Notes under the pieces: model-generated
Told to the model about the DNA's origin: nothing
The model's database searches: none
The model's input: the letters and a program-made list of their open reading frames with translations, nothing else
NCBI RefSeq assembly: GCF_022836495.1
Contig: NZ_BQXM01000035.1
Location: forward strand, 1 to 57,274
DNA length: 57,274 nt
Reading direction: 5' to 3'
DNA from: Desulforhabdus sp. TSK
GTDB taxonomy: Bacteria > Desulfobacterota > Syntrophobacteria > Syntrophobacterales > Syntrophobacteraceae
Made by a program: the position numbers and the translations under genes
Part shown: piece after piece, positions 35,111 through 44,196 of the stretch
Numbering within the stretch: the first letter of the stretch is position 1
Layout: each line of letters begins with the position of its first letter

Positions 35111-35260
35111 TGTGAAAATCGGTGGTGGAGCAACGTTTTTGTTTTGCACGTTCCATAGGACTGCCGACCTTATTAAGGGAAGCATTCCATGTGATCCCAT
35201 CGGCTTTTCCTGCGGCATGCTGTTATTCCCTCAGAGGCACTCGACGCAAGGGCGATAGAT

Positions 35261-36652
35261 ATGTACTTAGAGTTTTACGGGCTTGACCGGGAGCCATTCC
35301 ACATCACCCCGGATCCGGAATTCCTTTATCTCAGTCCCAGCCATAAGGAGGCTCTCGCAGTCATCATCTATGGGGTGGAGCAGAGAAAGGGCTTCATCTC
35401 CATTACGGGAGAGGTCGGGCTGGGAAAGACCACCATCCTCCATTCCTACCTGGCCCAGGCTGACGATGCGAAAGTTCGAACCGTTTTCGTTTTCAATGCC
35501 AATGTGACGTATGAGAATCTGCTGAAATTCATCGCTCAGGAACTGGGGGTTTCCGTTCCCTCGGAACGGACCTTTGAAATGCTCCATGGCCTGCACATGG
35601 CGTTGATCGAAGAGTACAACCAGGGGCATAACGTGGTGCTTCTCATCGATGAAGCTCAGAATATGCCCATAGAGACTCTCGAAAATCTTCGAATGCTCTC
35701 AAATCTCGAAACTTCCAAGGAGAAGCTTCTGCAAATCATCCTGGTGGGGCAGCCCGAGCTGGACACCGTCCTGGATCGGGCGGAGCTCCGTCAGCTCAAA
35801 CAGCGCATTGCCGTTCGGTCTGTCTTGAGCCCTCTCTCACCGAAGGAAAGCTACGATTACATCCAACACCGTTTGACCAAATGCGGAGGGGACATCGACA
35901 GCATTTTTTCAAAGTCGGCGTTGAAGTTGATCAATCGGCATGCAGCAGGCATACCACGGAAGATCAATATCATCTGTGACAACGTTCTCATCAACGGCTA
36001 TGGGTACATGGAAAAGCCCATTTCCGCCAAAGTCGTCAGAGAGGTGCTCGCCGACCTGGAGGGCAGAAGCCGGAAGTTCCCCTTGAAATGGGTTTTTTGG
36101 GGCCTTGCGGTGCTCGTGTCCCTTGCGGCAATTCTCTGGTTTTCCCTCTACGGAAGCACCCTTCTATCGAGTATCGTGAACGTCGCGCCAATGAAGAGCC
36201 GGTCAACCCCCTCACCCGAAGATAAAAGGCCTCCCCCCGCGCCGCTGCATGAGGAGGCTCGCCCGAAAGACTCGGCAGCCTCCTCGGTGGGAATGAAGGT
36301 CAGGAAGGAAGTTCCCGCAGCCGAAGAACGGCCTGTGGAGTCGATTCCTTCCACCCAGTCCCTGCCTCAGGAGCCGCCCAGGCCTGAGCCGTCTCCTGCC
36401 GGGGCGCTGCAGAAGCCCTCTGAGCCGGACAAGGTTTTGGAAGCACCAAAGCCTGCACTATCCTCTTCTCAAGCCACACCCTCGGAAAAAGAAAGCAAGA
36501 AGGCGGCGGAATCTCCCAAGATCGATCCTGTCCCCGCACCCCGGGAGGTTCAAAAGGCAGATGAAAGGAAGGATCGGGCGTCTGGATCCCCTCCCGATCC
36601 TTCAGAAATCGTGGATTGGCTTCTCAAAAAGCGCTCGACGAGTGATCGCTGA
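35261..36652 (+). CDS. ExeA/GspA-type AAA ATPase
   Basis: A 463-residue membrane-anchored ATPase of the general-secretion/MshM type. FYGLDREPFHITPDPEFLYL is the usual family opening, Walker A is ITGEVGLGKTTIL, Walker B VVLLIDEAQNMP, and LQIILVGQPELD follows. A single membrane helix (KWVFWGLAVLVSLAAILWFS) is near residues 272-291, then a long Pro/Glu/Lys-rich extracytoplasmic tail without the peptidoglycan-binding domain some relatives carry. It may help assemble a secretin, pilus or polysaccharide machine, but no such genes are nearby. AAGGGCGATAG precedes the ATG. Confidence 0.9.
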   Translation: MYLEFYGLDREPFHITPDPEFLYLSPSHKEALAVIIYGVEQRKGFISITGEVGLGKTTILHSYLAQADDAKVRTVFVFNANVTYENLLKFIAQELGVSVPSERTFEMLHGLHMALIEEYNQGHNVVLLIDEAQNMPIETLENLRMLSNLETSKEKLLQIILVGQPELDTVLDRAELRQLKQRIAVRSVLSPLSPKESYDYIQHRLTKCGGDIDSIFSKSALKLINRHAAGIPRKINIICDNVLINGYGYMEKPISAKVVREVLADLEGRSRKFPLKWVFWGLAVLVSLAAILWFSLYGSTLLSSIVNVAPMKSRSTPSPEDKRPPPAPLHEEARPKDSAASSVGMKVRKEVPAAEERPVESIPSTQSLPQEPPRPEPSPAGALQKPSEPDKVLEAPKPALSSSQATPSEKESKKAAESPKIDPVPAPREVQKADERKDRASGSPPDPSEIVDWLLKKRSTSDR

Positions 36653-36748
36653 TCTTTACAGGCCCGGGCGTGGCGGTTCCTTAGCAACGTCCCTGTTTTC
36701 CGGCGAAGAGAATCCAGCGAGCTTTCACCGTGAAGATCCTCTGTGGCG

Positions 36749-36991
36749 CTACCCCGCAGGACAGGCGCCGGGCTGACAATTCCCCTTCCATTCCGGTCTT
36801 TTCGGATCCAAACCCGCATCGGATTTACCCATCGCCATCCGCGCCCTCTGTTTGGCTCTCACCCTCGACTGCAGCTTGCGTCCGGGATGATGGAAAATCA
36901 TGTACAGTCTGAAGTTGAGTGAAAGGTAGATGCCAATGGAGCAGACAATCCAGGTAATGAAGTTCCCCCAGGTGAAGAATTCAGTTTGCAT
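36749..36991 (-). CDS. Small single-span membrane protein
   Basis: An 80-residue protein with a good ribosome site (ATAGGAGAACGCC before ATG). One membrane helix (WGNFITWIVCSIGIYLSLNF) is followed by a basic, probably cytoplasmic tail (GRKLQSRVRAKQRARMAMGK). No family recognised. The ribosome site and clean topology make it likelier than chance. It converges on the ExeA-type gene. Confidence 0.5.
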   Translation of the reverse strand: MQTEFFTWGNFITWIVCSIGIYLSLNFRLYMIFHHPGRKLQSRVRAKQRARMAMGKSDAGLDPKRPEWKGNCQPGACPAG

Positions 36992-37278
36992 GGCGTTCTC
37001 CTATGTTTTCCCTCGCCGGGAGGGTTGAGTCTCCCCCCTCCTCGTTGGGACTCCGTGCTTCTTCGTCTGCTGCGAAAGGCCGGGCTGTGAGATCGATGTC
37101 ATTGCGCGGGAGCGGAAAAATCCCGGGATGCCTCACCTGCCTTCGCTATGACTATGATCCCTCCTCAAGCCTTGCACAGTATCTCTTGCAGATTGGAGAA
37201 CCAGTTGAAGACATTCCCCACTACATATTTATTTTATAAGCATTTCCAGCAAATTTTCCCCATCACTCTCCTGTATGC
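36992..37278. other. Gap without recognised features
   Basis: Sequence between the small membrane protein gene and the FKBP promoter. An AT-rich stretch (ACATATTTATTTTATAAGC, near 37223-37241) might contain a second promoter. No gene, repeat or RNA motif was recognised. Confidence 0.3.
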
Positions 37279-37305
37279 TTGAAGTTTTATCGAGGCTGTT
37301 ATAAT
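37279..37305 (+). promoter_or_regulatory. Candidate FKBP-S1 operon promoter
   Basis: TTGAAG (37279-37284) and a perfect TATAAT (37300-37305) are 15 bases apart, slightly short. This would give a leader of about 60 bases before the FKBP gene. Confidence 0.45.
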
Positions 37306-37373
37306 GCCTTGTAAGCAGTGAATGGTTTGAACCGAACGACGGACGAATCCACTATGCATGGAAAGGATAGAGA

Positions 37374-37706
37374 ATGGATACACCGGAACTGAAGATCGAG
37401 AAGCTCGTGGCGGGTAATGGGGCCATGCCGAAGACCGGAGACCGGGTGGTGGTGCACTACACGGGATGGCTGCTGGATGGGACGAAATTCGACAGCTCGG
37501 TCGATCGAAAGCAACCATTCGAATTTTTGCTGGGGAAAGGGCAGGTGATTCGCGGCTGGGATGAAGGTGTCGCCACCATGCAGGTGGGGGACAAGGTGCA
37601 GCTGACCATCCCCCCACATCTTGCCTACGGTCGCTACGGCGCCGGCGGGGTGATTCCCCCCGATGCAACGTTGGTTTTTGAAGTGGAGCTGCTGGCAATA
37701 CGGTGA
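37374..37706 (+). CDS. FKBP-type peptidyl-prolyl isomerase
   Basis: A 110-residue single-domain cytoplasmic FKBP that turns X-Pro bonds. The fold's key stretches are all present: VVVHYTGWLLDGTKFDSS, PFEFLLGKGQVIRGWDEGV and AYGRYGAGGVIPPDATLVFE with the pocket residues Tyr, Asp, Phe, Val-Ile and Trp. No signal peptide and no SlyD-type insert. GGATAGAGA precedes the ATG. Its TGA overlaps the GTG start of the S1-repeat gene (GTGA), so the two are made together. Confidence 0.95.
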   Translation: MDTPELKIEKLVAGNGAMPKTGDRVVVHYTGWLLDGTKFDSSVDRKQPFEFLLGKGQVIRGWDEGVATMQVGDKVQLTIPPHLAYGRYGAGGVIPPDATLVFEVELLAIR

Positions 37707-39034
37707 GCGAAAAATTCCTGGAGACGCGCGGGGAATCGCTCCCGGTGGAGCGCAGTTCCGAAACTGATTCAGCCATTGAAGCAAGAGGTCATAAGAAACA
37801 GATGGATCGTGACTTTGACGATGTGCACGGCGATTACAGAGACGAAGAGATAGACGGGGAAGAGAAGAGCTTTGCGGAGCTGCTGGAAGAGAGCTTCATC
37901 AGCCGGGAGCGATTGGAGCCCGGCCAGAGAGTGAAGGCGACGATCGTCAAGATCACTCCCGACTGGGTTTTTCTGGATCTTGGCGGAAAAAGCGAAGGCA
38001 TACTCGACAAGCGTGAGCTGCTGGATGCCGAGGGCAACCTGGCGGTGAATGAAGGGGATGTGCTTCAAGCCTATTACCTTTCGGGAAGCCAGGGGGCACA
38101 GGTCTTCACCACGAAGATCGGCGGCGGGGAAAGCGCTCGTCACCACCTGGAAGAGGCCTGGCAGAATGGGATTCCCGTAGAGGGGGTGGTGGAAAAGGAG
38201 ATCAAAGGCGGCTATGAAGTGAAGCTGGCCGGCAACGTCCGGAGCTTCTGCCCCTTCTCTCAGATGGGGCTGCACCGTGTGAGCGATCCCAGTGCATTCA
38301 TCGGGCAGCGTCTCAACTTCAAGATCACCGAATATGCGGAAAATGGACGCAACATCATTGTTTCTCACAGAGCGATCCTGGAAGAAGAGCGTCAAGCGCA
38401 GCGGGATCTTCTGAGGGAATCGTTGCAGGAGGGCATGTCCGCCAGGGGAGTGATCACATCGGTTCGAGATTTTGGAGCGTTTGTCAACATTGGGGCCATC
38501 GAGGGATTGATTCCCATTTCTGAGATCAGCTGGACCCGGGTGGAAGATATTCATGAAGTGTTGACGGTCGGCCAGGAGGTGGAAGTGGTGGTCTCCAGGC
38601 TGGACTGGGAACAGAACCGTTTTTCCTTCAGTCTCAAAGCCGCCACACCGGATCCCTGGGACAGTGCCGAAGTGAAATTTCCCCCTGGGTCTTCCCATAC
38701 CGGTACAGTAGCCCGCCTGACCAATTTCGGGGCGTTCGTTTCCCTCGGCGAGGGAGTGGACGGGCTCCTGCACATCTCCAAAATAGGAGCGGGCAAGCGC
38801 ATCAATCACCCGCGTGAAGTGTTGACGGTGGGACAAAAGTTGGAAGTCAAGATTGAATCGGTCGACAAGACCGGCAAGCGCATCGCTCTGGCCATGCAGC
38901 TTGACAACCGTCCTGAAGCCGAAGAAGCTGAAACCACCGATTATTCCAGCTTTACCGAGGAGAGGCCCAAATCCATGGGAACCCTCGGAGATATGCTCAA
39001 GGCTAAACTCTCCCGGAAAGAAAAGAAGAAATAG
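37703..39034 (+). CDS. S1-domain RNA-binding protein
   Basis: A 443-residue protein with four S1 OB-fold repeats after an acidic N-terminal region (DDVHGDYRDEEIDGEEKSF). The repeats begin near residue 73 (RVKATIVKITPDWVFLDLGG), 152 (EGVVEKEIKGGYEVKLAG), 245 (ARGVITSVRDFGAFVNIG) and 331 (HTGTVARLTNFGAFVSLGEG). It resembles ribosomal protein S1 shortened to four repeats, as in S1-like paralogues of this group. The basic tail is LSRKEKKK. Start GTG 37703 overlaps the FKBP stop. It probably binds mRNA or ribosomes. Confidence 0.9.
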   Translation: MSEKFLETRGESLPVERSSETDSAIEARGHKKQMDRDFDDVHGDYRDEEIDGEEKSFAELLEESFISRERLEPGQRVKATIVKITPDWVFLDLGGKSEGILDKRELLDAEGNLAVNEGDVLQAYYLSGSQGAQVFTTKIGGGESARHHLEEAWQNGIPVEGVVEKEIKGGYEVKLAGNVRSFCPFSQMGLHRVSDPSAFIGQRLNFKITEYAENGRNIIVSHRAILEEERQAQRDLLRESLQEGMSARGVITSVRDFGAFVNIGAIEGLIPISEISWTRVEDIHEVLTVGQEVEVVVSRLDWEQNRFSFSLKAATPDPWDSAEVKFPPGSSHTGTVARLTNFGAFVSLGEGVDGLLHISKIGAGKRINHPREVLTVGQKLEVKIESVDKTGKRIALAMQLDNRPEAEEAETTDYSSFTEERPKSMGTLGDMLKAKLSRKEKKK

Positions 39035-39102
39035 CTCGCTTTCAAACCATGCGAGGGCCCAGGAGAAGGTGCCATGGATCCCTTCTCCTGGGCTCAAGGC
39101 AC

Positions 39103-40206
39103 TCAAACTCTGGTCGTGGCCTTCTCTCCGGTCGGGTCCGATTCCAGCAGACTTCCCACCGCTGCACATTCCAGCCCGAAAGGCAGGTAGCCGGCGTACC
39201 CGAGCAGGGGCATGCGGAAAATCTCGAACCGCTGCACATAGGGGATCGCGTAATGCCATCCAGCCAGGCTGTAGTGGTTCCACATTTCCCAGAATATCCC
39301 GCAAACGAGCCCTGCCAGGGCTGAAGCCATCCCGAAGCGCCAATCCCCATGGGCGATCCCCGCGAGGATATGCCGTTCTCCGGCAAGGGTCTGCAGAGAC
39401 AGGAGGATGAGGAGCGGGGAGACCCACAGGAAACAAAAAAGGAAATCCGGATAAACGCCGATTCCTGTCAGAACCGGAGCAGAGCCACCAAGCACGAGGA
39501 TTGCCGTTGCCCTTGGATGAGGGAAAGGGATGGGGAGAAAGTCCGCAAAGGCAAGCTGAAGGCGTGACCAGGAGAGGAGACATTCCCGGACGCTGAGTAC
39601 CGCCGGCAGGACGGTGGAAAAGGGGAGGGTGCCCGCGAGAAAATAGTGGACGGAATCGTAGCGGGGGACTTGATAATGCCAGTTCTGCACGAACTGATTG
39701 AGGTATTCGAAATACCACCAGAAAGCGCCGCTAACCGGGAACAGCAGCAAAAAAAATCGTGTGCGATGGGTCAGGAGACATTTGCCCGTCCTCCTGTATC
39801 CGATGGCATTGACAACAAGAATGAAGGAAAACCATAAGGGGGTGAACGTGTAGGCCTGGAAGGGCGCAAACCACGGAAAACGATTCCAGGCCAGGACCCA
39901 GGAAAATAAAGCCATTGCCGTTCCGAGCCATCCCCACCAGGGGAAGGAGGCACGAGAGGCGGCAGGGGCGATGGCGGCGCGGGGTACTTTGAACAACCGG
40001 TACACGATAGGGAGCGTCGCGCCGGAAATCAGGAGGGCGTAAATGGAAAACTGCGTCCAGGAAAAAGGGGCGTGCATGACCAGGTGTGTTTTCAGCGGGA
40101 ATTCCAGGTAGGACTCGGGAGGTTTTCCCTGCAGCGAAGTTCCCAGGAGCGGCAATCCCAGCAGCATTGCCGAAAGCACGACCGACTTGAAAATGAATTT
40201 CTTCAT
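39103..40206 (-). CDS. Polytopic membrane protein, unknown function
   Basis: A 367-residue protein with about nine to ten membrane segments and a signal-like first helix. Aromatic-rich motifs stand out: FWWYFEYLNQFVQNWHYQVP in the middle and GIFWEMWNHYSLAGWHYAIP near the C-terminus. These are similar to each other (W-E/Y-x-N-x-x-x-WHY-x-P), suggesting an internal duplication. No transporter family recognised. GGAGAGG precedes the ATG by 11 bases. It faces away from the TIM-barrel gene. Confidence 0.75.
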   Translation of the reverse strand: MKKFIFKSVVLSAMLLGLPLLGTSLQGKPPESYLEFPLKTHLVMHAPFSWTQFSIYALLISGATLPIVYRLFKVPRAAIAPAASRASFPWWGWLGTAMALFSWVLAWNRFPWFAPFQAYTFTPLWFSFILVVNAIGYRRTGKCLLTHRTRFFLLLFPVSGAFWWYFEYLNQFVQNWHYQVPRYDSVHYFLAGTLPFSTVLPAVLSVRECLLSWSRLQLAFADFLPIPFPHPRATAILVLGGSAPVLTGIGVYPDFLFCFLWVSPLLILLSLQTLAGERHILAGIAHGDWRFGMASALAGLVCGIFWEMWNHYSLAGWHYAIPYVQRFEIFRMPLLGYAGYLPFGLECAAVGSLLESDPTGEKATTRV

Positions 40207-40451
40207 GGCTGATATACCTCTCCATCATCCAGTCAGAGCGATGGCCAGGGGCAGGGTCAATGGACTGATCCATGATAACGGAATCAAACGGTTTGTCATA
40301 AATTATTCCAATGGATTCTCCGGAAAACATTCAAACAACCAATTTGAGTGTTCGGATGTTTCTGTTTATAAAGACAAAATCGTACCTGTTCCGGCTTGGA
40401 TGGACGACAGTTTGTTTTTGATGCAACTCAAGGACCTTGCAGGTGTGAGAG

Positions 40452-41261
40452 ATGGACCGACCGAAACTGGCTCTGTGCAATTTTATTCCCGACGTGGACG
40501 CCCTGAAGGAATTCGCCCTGGCTCATGGCTTTGCCGGCGTGGACTGGACCTTTAAGCTGGCGGATCTGCCTGAAAGTCCGCTGGAAGAAACCCGCCTGCT
40601 GAAGAATGTCTCCAGGCTGCAGCCCCTGGAAGTTCGCTATCACTGTGCTTTCAACGGCTTGGACCTGGGAGATGTGAATACTGAAAAGGCCCGTGCCGCC
40701 CGGGAGGCTTTCAAAAAAGCCTGCCGCATCGTATCCAAGTTGAACGGGAAATTCATGACCATTCATATGGGGCTGGGGCGGGACTCCATGGAGGACCTTC
40801 TCTGGGACGAAACCCTGTCCGCACTTTCGGAACTGGTCCATTATGCGAGGATTCTCGGAATCCGACTCTGCCTGGAAAATCTTGCGGGAGGGTGGTCCAG
40901 CCGCCCGGAGCTTTTCGAAAAGCTGGTTCGCAAGTCGGGTGCGGGTGTCACCCTCGATATCGGTCATGCCCGGGTCTGCCATTCAGTGGAGAGCCAGCAT
41001 TACACCGTTGAAGATTTTATCTTCCCCCATGCCCAACAGATACATAACGCTCACATCTATCACGAAGAACGCAACGATACCCACCTTCCTCCCGCCAGCC
41101 TGGAAGACATTTTCGACCGCCTGGAGCTCCTTCACACGTTGCCGTGCGACTGGTGGGTCCTTGAGCTGCGGAACAAGGAAGCCCTGTGGGCCACCCGTCG
41201 AGTCGTGCAGGAATATTTCGATGCCATGAGCTCCACTCCTTCCATGAAGTATCTCGTTTGA
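40452..41261 (+). CDS. Xylose-isomerase-like TIM-barrel protein
   Basis: A 269-residue member of the sugar phosphate isomerase/epimerase (AP endonuclease 2) superfamily. Metal-ligand positions can be seen as MTIHMGLGRD (His), LCLENLAGGW (Glu), VTLDIGHARVC (Asp, His), NAHIYHEERNDTH (His) and VLELRNKE (Glu). The N-terminal HGFAGVDWTF is the barrel start. Substrate cannot be deduced. No sugar or DNA-repair gene is nearby. GGTGTGAGAG precedes the ATG. Confidence 0.8.
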   Translation: MDRPKLALCNFIPDVDALKEFALAHGFAGVDWTFKLADLPESPLEETRLLKNVSRLQPLEVRYHCAFNGLDLGDVNTEKARAAREAFKKACRIVSKLNGKFMTIHMGLGRDSMEDLLWDETLSALSELVHYARILGIRLCLENLAGGWSSRPELFEKLVRKSGAGVTLDIGHARVCHSVESQHYTVEDFIFPHAQQIHNAHIYHEERNDTHLPPASLEDIFDRLELLHTLPCDWWVLELRNKEALWATRRVVQEYFDAMSSTPSMKYLV

Positions 41262-41360
41262 AAGGCTTGAGGTCCGTCAGGATCCTGCCATTTAGATTGT
41301 TTGATCATTGGACAATTGTGAGTCGAAATGTTTTTGGTTTTAATGGGTAAGTAATTTTAA

Positions 41361-41389
41361 TTGTTTGTAAACAGAAGAAAGGGTATAAT
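41361..41389 (+). promoter_or_regulatory. Candidate promoter of the HdrD-like gene
   Basis: TTGTTT (41361-41366), a 17-base spacer and a perfect TATAAT (41384-41389) in an AT-rich gap. This would give a leader of about 160 bases before 41556. No riboswitch motif was recognised in the leader. Confidence 0.55.
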
Positions 41390-41555
41390 CGCGTCTAAAA
41401 TTTCACCCGAAATGATGAGGCGCTTTCTTTAATAGAGAATGCAAAATGTTTTACACTTTTCAGCATCCGGTTTTCGTCGAGGCGAATTGGACTGAGACGC
41501 CAAACGAGATTGGGTGCGGCGAAGGAAGAGACGACCTTTTAGAAAGGATTTTAGT

Positions 41556-42863
41556 ATGGAAGCCCTTCAACGTAAGCAACTCCCGGAATCCATCAAACAG
41601 TACCTCTCCAAATTCGATCTGAACCTCTGTCTGACCTGCGGTACATGCACGAATGGTTGCCCCATCACCGGCGGGCCCGGAGCGGAAGGTCTGGATACTC
41701 GAAAAGTAATCCGCATGCTGGCCTTCGGCATGATCGACGAGGTGGTGGATGCCAAATTTCCCTGGCTCTGCACGGGATGTGGCCGCTGTGTTCATGGCTG
41801 CCCCATGAACATCGATATCGTGGGCATCATGGGCAAAATGAAGAGCTTGAGACCCCGCGACAAGGTTCCCGGAATCCTTCACAAGGGCGTCGAAAATGTC
41901 ATCAACACCGGCAACAATATGGCCATTCCCAAGGAGGATTATTTCTTCCTCATGTCCGACATGGGCTCGGAATTGGCCGAAGAGATGCCGGGTTTTTATG
42001 TTCCCATCGACAAGGACAAGGCGGACATCCTCTTTTTCCCCAATTCCAAGGAAGTTTTCGCCGACAACGACGACATGATCTGGTGGTGGAGAATCTTTTA
42101 TGCCGCCAAAGAGAACTGGACCATCCCGTCGGAAAACTGGGAAGCGGTCGACTGGGGACTTTTCACAGGCGATCTGGAAGCCACCATCACCCTGGCCAAG
42201 CGCAAAATCGACTTTATGAAGCAGCACCAGGTCGCCCGCATGGTCATGCCCGACTGTGGAGGCGGTTCTTATGGCTGCCGTAAGGGTATGAAGGAATGTG
42301 TGCTGGAGGACCCGAACAACAAAATCGAGCACATATACCTGTATGATTACCTGAAGGAAATTATATCCAATGGGCGCATCAAGCTCGACAAGAGCGTGCA
42401 TGCCGGCAAAGTCTTCACCTGGCATGACAGCTGTAAGCACGGCCGCGAATTGGAGCGCAATTTCGGTTACGGCTATTACGACGAGCCGCGCTGGATCATC
42501 AACCAGTGCGTGGACCAATTCGTCGACATGGAGCCCAATCGCGCCAACAATTACTGCTGCGGAGCGGGCGGCGGCAACTGGCCTATGCCTTATGAAGACG
42601 AATCCGCTTACCATGGCCGTTTTAAATACGAGCAGATCAAAAACAGCGGGGCCAATGTCGTCGTTGTGGGATGTTCCAACTGCCACGACCAGATGATGAA
42701 GCGTCTGCCCAAGTACTACAAAGACTACCCATACGAGGTGAAGTACATCTGGGAGTTGGTGGCGGACTGCCTGGTCATCGAGCCCTGGACGGAAGAAGAA
42801 GTCGCCAAGGCGGAGGCCGAAGCCAAAGCCCAGTGGGAAAGACTGGGAGTGGAAGTCGAATAA
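41556..42863 (+). CDS. HdrD-like iron-sulfur reductase
   Basis: A 435-residue cytoplasmic electron-transfer protein of the HdrD/DsrK/TmcB type. Two [4Fe-4S] ferredoxin motifs are at the start (CLTCGTCTNGCPITG, CTGCGRCVHGCPMN). The C-terminal CCG domain has WHDSCKHGRELERN, then NYCCGAGGGNWPMP, then GCSNCHDQM, the cysteines that hold the non-cubane active cluster. An earlier PDCGGGSYGCRKGM may be a reduced first CCG domain. HdrD-type proteins pass electrons to disulfides. The usual membrane or cytochrome partner is not adjacent. ATG 41556 follows AGAAAGGAT; an AT-rich promoter region precedes it. Confidence 0.9.
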   Translation: MEALQRKQLPESIKQYLSKFDLNLCLTCGTCTNGCPITGGPGAEGLDTRKVIRMLAFGMIDEVVDAKFPWLCTGCGRCVHGCPMNIDIVGIMGKMKSLRPRDKVPGILHKGVENVINTGNNMAIPKEDYFFLMSDMGSELAEEMPGFYVPIDKDKADILFFPNSKEVFADNDDMIWWWRIFYAAKENWTIPSENWEAVDWGLFTGDLEATITLAKRKIDFMKQHQVARMVMPDCGGGSYGCRKGMKECVLEDPNNKIEHIYLYDYLKEIISNGRIKLDKSVHAGKVFTWHDSCKHGRELERNFGYGYYDEPRWIINQCVDQFVDMEPNRANNYCCGAGGGNWPMPYEDESAYHGRFKYEQIKNSGANVVVVGCSNCHDQMMKRLPKYYKDYPYEVKYIWELVADCLVIEPWTEEEVAKAEAEAKAQWERLGVEVE

Positions 42864-43270
42864 AATACGGCTTCTCAAGCTGCAGGAATTGACTGTCGGT
42901 ATGTACTCCCTCGTGGCGTGATTCCCGTTTGGCATGGGCTGCCTGCCTCTGCCAAACGGCCGTGAACGAATGAAGATGGGCCGTGATTTCTACCGACGAG
43001 CAGCGTGTGCTTTTGTGTAAGGCTTTTTCTCGCCCTCGTAAGAGGGCGGGTTGAGCAATTGGAAAAGGGCTCGTGCATCCCGGGAAGGCTAAAGATATCA
43101 GTCCGCTGGCTCCGGATGCGGCGCTGGCTCCGCCGCAAATTCTCTCCCCTGCCCGGTAATGCACGGCCCTTTCCATGAGCCTGCCTGTGAGGCGGTCTTT
43201 CAGTTCATTTTACTCCAACCTTATTTTCCCTCCAATCCTCTATTGTCTCACCCCTCAAAGACACTCAACA
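42864..43270. other. Gap without recognised gene
   Basis: A 407-base stretch between two convergent transcripts. It contains one small hairpin, GCCCTCGTAAGAGGGC (43033-43048), that could assist termination of the HdrD-like gene. No coding sequence or repeat family was recognised. Confidence 0.4.
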
Positions 43271-43525
43271 TCATTGCCGGTCACTGTGGCACTTGAGGCA
43301 TCCCTTGAAATGAGGGTGCGTGGTCTGCGGAGCATCACCCGACCCGGCCGGCCCATGACATTCCAGGCACTGCGCGTCTTCCCGCACCGATGCATCGTGT
43401 ATTCGTGGAGAGCTTCCGATGCTCGGACCGTGCATTCCAAGGTAATAGCGATAGGCGCACCCGGATATTCCCAGAAGGGCAGCCAGCAGCAGGGCCAAAG
43501 TCAGCGTCCGTGGCGTTGTCGTCAT
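43271..43525 (-). CDS. Small di-haem c-type lipoprotein
   Basis: An 84-residue protein. The N-terminal TLALLLAALLGISGCAYRYY is a lipoprotein signal with lipobox ISGC. The mature 60 residues hold two c-haem motifs, CLECH and CLKCH, and four more His (HGPS, IHD, HGPA, THPHF) that could serve as distal ligands. Too short for a known multihaem family. It overlaps the end of the ABC ATPase gene by 4 bases and is the last gene of the five-gene operon, implying a redox step at the outer face of a membrane. Confidence 0.85.
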   Translation of the reverse strand: MTTTPRTLTLALLLAALLGISGCAYRYYLGMHGPSIGSSPRIHDASVREDAQCLECHGPAGSGDAPQTTHPHFKGCLKCHSDRQ

Positions 43526-44193
43526 AAACTTTGCCTCATCCTTCCGTCTTTCAAATAGATGATCTCATCGGTCATTTCCAAGAGCTCCTGATCGTGTGTG
43601 GCAATGAATAAAGTGGTGTGCTGGGATCGACAGAGCGAGAACATGAGCTCGATAAGCTGTCGTCCGTTGGCGGAGTCGAGGCTCGCTGTGGGCTCATCGG
43701 CCAGGAGCAGCGAAGGCGAATGGGCGATAGCCCGGGCAAACGCAATGCGTTGCGATTCGCCTCCGGACAATTCTGCCGGCATGGCCTTTTCATACCCTCC
43801 GAGACCGAAGTGCGTCAAAAGTTCTTCGATGCGCTTCCGTTGCATTTTACCCCGGATTGCATTGAGCTCCAGAGGGAACTGGAGATTCTCCGCAACCGTC
43901 AGCCAGGGCAGCAGGTTCCCGGCCTGAAACACAAAGCCCACTTCCTGGCGTCGGAACAGGGCACGCTCCCTGGCTGAAAGTGCACAGATGTCTCTGCCAT
44001 TGCAGAGAATGCTGCCGCTGTCCGGCCTTTCCAGTGTTCCGATACAGTTCAGAAGGGTTGTTTTCCCGGAGCCTGACTTCCCCGCCAGAATGATGCCCTG
44101 CCCACTCTGCACGGAAAAGGAGATCTCCGCCAGGGCCGTTACCCGACCCCGTCCCGATGTGTATTGCTTGGAGACATCCTGTACAGAGACCAC
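43522..44193 (-). CDS. ABC transporter ATPase, LolD/MacB type
   Basis: A 223-residue ATPase. Walker A is LAGKSGSGKTTLLN, the Q-loop VGFVFQAGNLLPWL, signature LSGGESQRIAFARA, Walker B LLLADEPTASLD and the switch FIATHD. The wording and length match the LolD/MacB/FtsE group that works with FtsX-like permeases. Starts at GTG 44193 behind GAGGAG, 3 bases after the permease stop. Confidence 0.93.
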   Translation of the reverse strand: MVSVQDVSKQYTSGRGRVTALAEISFSVQSGQGIILAGKSGSGKTTLLNCIGTLERPDSGSILCNGRDICALSARERALFRRQEVGFVFQAGNLLPWLTVAENLQFPLELNAIRGKMQRKRIEELLTHFGLGGYEKAMPAELSGGESQRIAFARAIAHSPSLLLADEPTASLDSANGRQLIELMFSLCRSQHTTLFIATHDQELLEMTDEIIYLKDGRMRQSL

Positions 44194-44196
44194 GGT

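Noticed and set aside
37769-39718. A 649-codon minus-strand open frame across the S1 and membrane protein genes
   Set aside because: It runs antisense to four S1 repeats and through the next gene in the wrong frame; composition is that of a shadow.
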